A DNA stretch of 64,000 nucleotides from positions 620,001 through 684,000 of the forward strand of contig NW_023503501.1 of NCBI RefSeq assembly GCF_014529535.1, in the 5' to 3' direction. Shown here piece after piece: positions 58,256 through 64,000 of this stretch. Origin of the DNA: Bradysia coprophila. Taxonomy: Eukaryota; Arthropoda; Insecta; Diptera; Sciaridae. Numbering within the stretch: the first letter of the stretch is position 1; every line of letters starts with the position of its first letter. Made by a program: the position numbers and the translations under genes. The notes beneath the pieces are model-generated. The model was given only the letters and a program-made list of their open reading frames with translations. It was not told where the DNA came from and did not search any database.

Positions 58256-61140
58256 ATGGCTTTTGGGAATAAATCTTCAGATACGATAAATCGACATGAT
58301 ATTGAGAACGCATCAAACAGCGTTCCTAAACCAAAATCAAACCACTACGAAGTATTCAATAAGATTTACAGCATTAATTTGTTTTACGGAACCGTTGTCG
58401 GACTAAGTATTGAAAGTAGCTGGAAGTACAATAACGGGACACGTTGGACCAAGTTTATGTTGATTTTTGGAACAGGTATCACAATTTACTCACATTTGTT
58501 GGTCATAACCGAACCAACGAAATTGATCGAAGTATTCAGTCTTTTCGGTATCATTATTCCGGTAAGTTTTGATTTTATCTTAAGGAAGAAAACAGACGAG
58601 GCTTTTGGCATTGTGACATTAGATTCGACGAAACGTCCGAAAATACGCCGATGTTTGTGTGAATCAATACTTGCAATCCTGAAGCTCATACAGTAATTCT
58701 TCGTTAAGTTTAACCAGTGAATTTTGGCAGATCTACACATATAGGTTTGTTCCAAGGTCACTTAGAAATGTCAAATTTCATCCACAGATGGCAACTTAAC
58801 CTCAACTTTCAGGTTGACGAAAATTTTAACGAAACATTTACAAAGAAATTGGTTGACGTTTAGGTTATGTTCACCTCTGTGGATGAAATCGTGGTCGTTA
58901 GTGTTATCAAAGTTCGGGTTTACAATTATTTAAAACAAACCTATATATCAAGGCCGTTTGAAATGCCATTCACGTTAAGAACTGCCATCCACTTTAAAAA
59001 TAATTTCATTTGAACGAAAGGTTTAAAACCGCCGCTTATTGTTAGTTCTTTTTCTGTTTTAAAACTGATCGAATTTTTTTAATGTAATTGGTGGGATCGA
59101 ACGCTTGACAGCCTCGTTTGTTTCCGCCTACCTCACGGCAGAGTAAAATAAACTAGGCAGGAGCGGTTCACTTTCGAAACGTCAAATAAGGGACCTAATA
59201 AACTGGCTGAAAATGAACTCAAATGAACACTGACATAAATTGAAAAATTTTGTTCGCAAAAAATATAGGGCTACTAGATTATTCAGATCCCTAGTCAAAT
59301 CAGCGCTCCTGCCTGGTTAACTTTACTCTGTCGTGCCTACCTCTATATCCGTGACTAAACTAATTTTTTTTTCAAAATGCGAAGGCGTTCGCGAAATTTA
59401 ATTTATTTGTTAGGACCTATTCCAATGCCATGGCATTCAGTGCCTTTCTGCGCAATGTATTCAAAACAATCACTGAAGGACCAAGTGCGTTTGTATTACA
59501 AACACATGTCGAAGCAACATTTACCATCGTAAAGCTGTGCATATTCGTGCAAACGTTTGCACTTTTCGTTTTTGTTTGGTATCCCATTTACAGCTATATT
59601 TTCAACAATGAGTTGGTGCCAATAATGCCAATGCAATTTCCATTTGTCGATCAGACGACAACAGGCGGTTTTATCGTAGCCGCTTTAATGATGCTGAAAA
59701 TGGGTGTGTGGGCGTATTTTGGCTCTGTTGGATTTGATCTATTCTTAGCATCATTGATTGACAACTATTGCGCTTTGGTAAAACTATTGCAACAGGACCT
59801 TTCGGATTATATTCGAATTTCTAGGAAAGGCAGTGGTTATTCGGAGCAATACAAAAAAGCTTTTTTCCGAAATTTCCTGATGAAATGTCAAGATAAAGAC
59901 AGGTTCATCCACGACACTGCAGAGCTTTTTTTTGGTGTCAATGACTAATGTTCAATTTCAGATTTATTCAGCTTGTCAATGATGCGTACGCCGATGTGAT
60001 TTTTAAGCAATTCGGCATGGTGTATGTATGCCTAAACTTTACCATATACGCCATCATCCGAAGTAATTGGTATTCGGGCTATGGAATACTACTCTTTGGT
60101 CTAACTGAATTGTACATTCTTTGCATATTGGGAACTGCAATCAAAACGGAGGTTAGTCAGTGTGACAATTTTAATTGTTCGAATTGACTCTTCGGCATCT
60201 ACTCTCAGAGGCTATTGGTTAATACGAATTATGTTGGGAATAGCTATAGTTGCTCATAAAAGTCATTTAAACTACTTAAAACTAACTTCATATTGAAATT
60301 TCCCTCTTTATATTTTATCCCATTAAACTTGCGTCGAAAAGCGAAGTTAAATCTATAAATATATGTGTGACCAGTAAGGTATTTAAGCGGCCCAAGTTCG
60401 CCGATGGTAATCTAAAAGTGCAATTTCTGAAAAGGTAACAGAAAACTTCGATTTAAAAACAATTTGTTTGCTATTCGAAAGGGTTTGCAAAACTAGTCTC
60501 GGATCACTATTTACAGGTTTCCTCGGTTGTTTCGTAAATAGTGAAATTTTGACTTTCAGCTGTTATTGCTCCATGAAGAAATTATCGAGAGCAATAATTT
60601 TTACACTGTAAATCTCAGAATTTGTCCCTCTACCAATTCCAATGTAAATCTTCAGGCCTCACTGTTTCACAAGCCCTGGCTGACGCAGACGCTGTTGCTG
60701 GTTCTCAGAAACAGCTCTGGGGATTTTTCTAAAACTTGTTTACTTGAACAGCACTTCCCTCCCCCAACTCGCTTATGAAAAAAACCGGGCTGGAAACTTA
60801 CACGTTTATTTAAAATTCGTTCAAAACCACCGTGGACAGTCAGGTTATTATTATTATTTCCGTTACAGAACGACAATTTTTCTGCTGCAATCTATAACAT
60901 ACCATGGTATGAATATTCTATAACTGAACAAAGGAAAGTGCTGTCGCTATTGCATTCATCACAAAATGCAAAGGAACTTTGGATTGGTCCAGTTGCACCA
61001 TTAAACGTTGAAAGTGCGATGGAGGTTTTTGCGTCACACATATCATGACTTTAAGATCAATATTGCAATATGCGGTATACTTTCAGATAACCAAAAGTAT
61101 TTATTCAACGTCGACAATGATCATAAATACAACGAAATAG
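58256..61140 (+). CDS. Or-a: odorant receptor, probable frameshift at an 8-T run
   Basis: Odorant receptor (7tm_6), a ligand-selective subunit that pairs with Orco. Exons: 58256-58561, 59385-about 59936, 59962-60151, 60869-61024, 61087-61140. The start MAFGNKSS matches the Or-b start. Exon 2 begins AFAKFNLFVRTYSNAMAF and ends near RFIHDTAELFFG; exon 3 has QLVNDAYADV and TAIKTE; exon 4 AAIYNIPWYEY, the conserved W-Y region; the last exon is ITKSIYSTSTMI. Exon 3 needs a phase-2 donor, but exon 2 runs through eight T (59926-59933) to a phase-0 GTCAAT. With one T fewer, as in the pseudogene at 43450-43905, the frames join. So Or-a is either a fresh pseudogene or has a homopolymer error. The exon 2 acceptor (59385) is weak. 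Introns hold MITEs. Confidence 0.8.
58739..58946. mobile_element. MITE in Or-a intron 1
   Basis: 13-bp ends ATATAGGTTTGTT and AACAAACCTATAT, with a second complementary pair inside (TTTCATCCACAG and CTGTGGATGAAA). TA-rich flanks would fit a Tc1/mariner-type element. Confidence 0.7.
59136..59333. mobile_element. Second MITE in Or-a intron 1
   Basis: Arms of about 30 bp: CGGCAGAGTAAAATAAACTA then GGCAGGAGCG, mirrored by CGCTCCTGCC and AACTTTACTCTGTCG. Non-coding. Confidence 0.7.
60640..60835. repeat. Dispersed repeat, copy 2, in Or-a intron 3
   Basis: Partner of 15060-15345; it lies just before the W-Y exon of Or-a and explains the long third intron. Confidence 0.55.
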
Positions 61141-63795
61141 TATTGCATCGATAAAACGGCTTCTAAAACACCTCCTCCGCGGATGCCATCATGTAATGAC
61201 ATTATGTACTTTGTAAAGAAGGTGCAACTTGTTTAAAAAAAAGCTGTCTCTTATCACGTCATTAAACATTACAGAAAAAATGGTAGTAGTGGTAGTGTAG
61301 CCAGTACTTCTTTCTATTTTTCTAAAGAATGTTCCATAATAAGTAACAAGGAACAAAAGGTTACAAAGTCGAATTTTCTAGTGAATTCTATTGATTCGAG
61401 GCGAAGCCGAGGTTTTTATGAATAAATAAAAATGTGGATCCACAGACGTAATGTACTAATGTTTCAACGACCGGTCGTTACTTATCATGTTAAAGTTCAA
61501 TATAGATGTGCCCATGTAAACGGCTACAACATAAATTGGATAATTCGTAATTGTGTTGTACCAAAGCACTGTCAGTGCGTTGGTTGTACGCTGTTTACAT
61601 GAATACTACTATAATCTACTATGTATAGAAGGATCTTGGTTGATAATTAACATAATACATGGGAAATATTAAAAATGTTAAATTAATTTACAGTGTTTTG
61701 TTTTCTCGTCAATAATTTTTCTTGTTTGCTCTTAGGTTTTCTTGTTTTTTTTTTCATAAGAAATATAAATTAGACAACTCACCTTACTAATGTCCACTTT
61801 TTTGTGTTTGGCTAATTCGGTTCGGTTCCACTGCGGTGTGACGGCTGCTATCAATGCAACGCTCAATTGAAACAGATTTTTTCCGTACGTTGGAGAGGAG
61901 TATACAGCATCATTCTCTTTCTTCTATACACTGTGTATCGACTACGCCTCCTCGAACTCGTTCAGGAACTAAAAATTCGTTACCCAAAGTGAAGATTTTG
62001 ACATATTTTATATGAAAGAAGTGTCAAAATCCTCACCAGTGAAACTTAACGAAGAGTTTCTGAACGAGCTCCTAAACACGAAAACTCTACTTTTCATCTT
62101 TTATCCCTATTGAGGTAAAATACATCTTTCGAAAAAAGGTGAACCGTATTCTATCAGGTAGTATTGAGAAAAAAGAACTGATGCCCTAATCCCTCTCCTG
62201 GATTTTTCGATATGTATGGTGTCCAACGTACCGTTTCGTACCGATCATAAGCCAGTAAGGTGCAAACCCGTTGGTAAGTAAATAATCATTGGTTAGGTAG
62301 AGAAAATAGCATTTAGTATTATATCTTTCATTGACTTAAGGTGGTTTGTCACCATTCAAAGTTCAATATACCTCGAAAATTCGTTCAAAATATTTTCGCA
62401 GTTATGAAGCCGTTAGATTAGTTTTGGCAAGCTATCCATCCAGATGTCACCAAGCAAGGCTGTTGGAGGATCGTTATTCCCTTGACTGTAAGTCATGGGT
62501 TTACAAAAACAAATACACCGTACATAACACGTTTACTATGATTAAAAATGTATTGAAATGTGATGAAAAAACGTTAAATGTTAAAATTCTGTGCCCTTTG
62601 TTAACACGATAACTTGAGTAAATCTCAACCGATTTTCAAAAACTCTTTTTTATTCGACGAAGTATTGAAATCCTCAGATCAAATGGGTCTTATCGGTTCA
62701 ACCATCTGATAGTAGTTCTCAGAAGAAGCCTTTTCTGCTCTTTGTTAACCCCAGTTACAGTGTGCAGAACCGATTTAAAGAAAAACGTTTGATAAAGCAC
62801 AGAATTCCTGAGGTTAGTTTTCAAGATACATTATATTGGTCTAACGATGTAGCTGCTGTTGCTAAACGAATTTTTTGATCTATTTCAATAAGTCTTTCTT
62901 GTTATTTTATTTTGTCTTGTTAAACCACAAAAAAGTAACGAGTGTGAAGTTTGCGGCCAGAGCGAAGCGAGGGCCGCAATTCACACGAGTTTAATTTTTA
63001 TTGAAGGCATTCATCATTTTATAGACAATAACGGTCTAATATGAGCATAAACCCAGGCCAGTAACAGAAAATGAAGTTGTGAATCAAAAATTAGTATCGT
63101 TTTATAACGTCTCAAGACTTTACAAAGATTTTCAGTAAAACAAAACAGAATTAAATTATTAATGAGAGATTTAGACCGTTAGTTCTTCTTAATCAACAAA
63201 TAAATCATTACCAATACAACATCTATTAAGAAGTTCAGGTTCAGACAGTCAAGGGATCTGACCCACCCAACAGGTGGGACCTAGTTTTATTAGATACGCG
63301 GTAACATATCACTTATGAGGATTTTACAAATAAAAAACATCGTCACAACATTGTCACGACCATGATCACGGCGACGATAATCATCACTAAAAGTGAATAT
63401 CACAATTCGATTATCTCTCGCACATATATCCCTCAATGAGGGATTCCCTCATACAACATGCAATATCGGCATCATAATCATGTGGAATCAACATTGGATC
63501 TAACAAATCCTTCCTGTACAGAAAAAAAAGTCTTTTTACAATTCAAAATTCATAAAAAAAAACTTTAATAAATTCATGTAAAAAGGAAAAATTTAAATTA
63601 TTGATTACTGTTTGAAATAGGGAAACTTAATTTTCAATAATAAATTCCGTATTACATATAATAACTATAGACGCCGAAGTATGGCATTGCTAACTAACTA
63701 TTTTCGATTAGTAGTCAGTTGTAAAACAGCTCACACACACCAGGATTGCACTGACGATCAATAAAAGTTTAAGTAGAAAATTTGCTGAAAATAAT
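61141..63795. other. Intergenic region between Or-a and Or-b
   Basis: AT-rich spacer with three inverted repeats: 61513-61601 (CATGTAAACGGCTACAAC with GTTGTACGCTGTTTACATG), 61953-62071 (GAACTCGTTCAGGAA with TTTCTGAACGAGCTC) and 62940-62988 (GTGTGAA, GCGGCC, core AGCGAAGCGA, GGCCGC, TTCACAC). The last two resemble other elements in the window. No gene supported. Confidence 0.5.
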
Positions 63796-64000
63796 ATGGC
63801 TCTTGGGAATGAATCTTCAGATAGCTTTCCTAAACCAAAATCAAACCACTACGAAATATTCAATAAGATTTACAGTGTAAATTTATTTTATGGATCCGTT
63901 GTTGGACTAGGTGTCGATGCTAACTGGAAGTACAATAACGGGACACGTTGGACTAAGTTTATGTTGATTTTTGGAACAGGTATCACCATTTACTCACATT
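63796..64000 (+). CDS. Or-b: odorant receptor, first exon, cut by window edge
   Basis: Start of a second odorant receptor, 68 codons visible and open. It reads MALGNESSDSFPKPKSNHYE and stays collinear with Or-a through YNNGTRWTKFMLIFGTGITI. Relative to Or-a it lacks a 12-residue stretch after SSD. A tandem duplicate of Or-a; intactness beyond the window is unknown. Confidence 0.88.
   Translation, partial: MALGNESSDSFPKPKSNHYEIFNKIYSVNLFYGSVVGLGVDANWKYNNGTRWTKFMLIFGTGITIYSH

Noticed and set aside
1-64000. CRISPR arrays, operons, tRNA genes
   Set aside because: Repeats present are inverted or satellite type without spacer structure, genes are intron-split eukaryotic loci, and no tRNA cloverleaf was recognised by eye.

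Overview
The window is nuclear DNA of an insect, most likely a fly (Diptera); the order is inferred, not proven. It is AT-rich and full of small inverted-repeat elements. Its genes are split into 5 to 7 short exons with GT-AG introns, and all recognisable host genes are insect chemoreceptors. No bacterial gene, tRNA gene or CRISPR array was seen.

The core is a cluster of eight gustatory receptor (Gr, 7tm_7) loci, named here Gr-a to Gr-h, plus an odorant receptor (Or, 7tm_6) pair, Or-a and Or-b. Layout: Gr-a (+, 5' end cut by the window, 2-1131); Gr-b (+, 2598-5584, broken by an insertion in exon 4); Gr-c (-, 10000-12403, intact); Gr-d (-, 15758-17481, frameshifted pseudogene); Gr-e (-, 17803-21805, intact, 412 aa); Gr-f (-, 25223-29336, intact, 412 aa, close paralogue of Gr-e); Gr-g (+, 40609-43059, intact, 409 aa); an antisense Or pseudogene (43450-43905); Gr-h (+, 51609-55272, intact, 413 aa); Or-a (+, 58256-61140, probably one frameshift); Or-b (+, 63796 to the end, first exon only). 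The Gr genes share one plan: introns in phases 0, 2, 0, 0, 0, 0, a 69-nt exon 5 (23 codons), an 87-nt exon 6 (29 codons) usually ending in a (D/N)W motif, and a last exon carrying the Gr signature TYLxxLIQF or a close variant. The loci are joined from exons by reading frame, splice sites and paralogue comparison.

Duplication shaped the cluster. Gr-d plus Gr-e and a Gr-d fragment (about 24840-25110) plus Gr-f are remnants of one duplicated two-gene block; both copies keep a candidate non-coding 5' exon. The region upstream of Gr-f, with that exon and a gag-only Copia-type LTR element, was then duplicated in tandem (about 29439-32940 and 32941-38127), and the second copy received a 1,688-bp terminal-inverted-repeat insertion (33646-35333). 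That insert carries a stretch resembling the internal-promoter half of 5S rRNA.

Other mobile DNA includes a gag-only LTR element with 4-bp target duplication (46696-49980), foldback elements and MITEs in introns, an 18-bp minisatellite, an array of CGATAATATCG-like palindromes inside Gr-c, a foldback with ~50-bp internal repeats at 56 kb, and a scattered set of short hairpins with GC-rich TTCG/GAAG-type cores.
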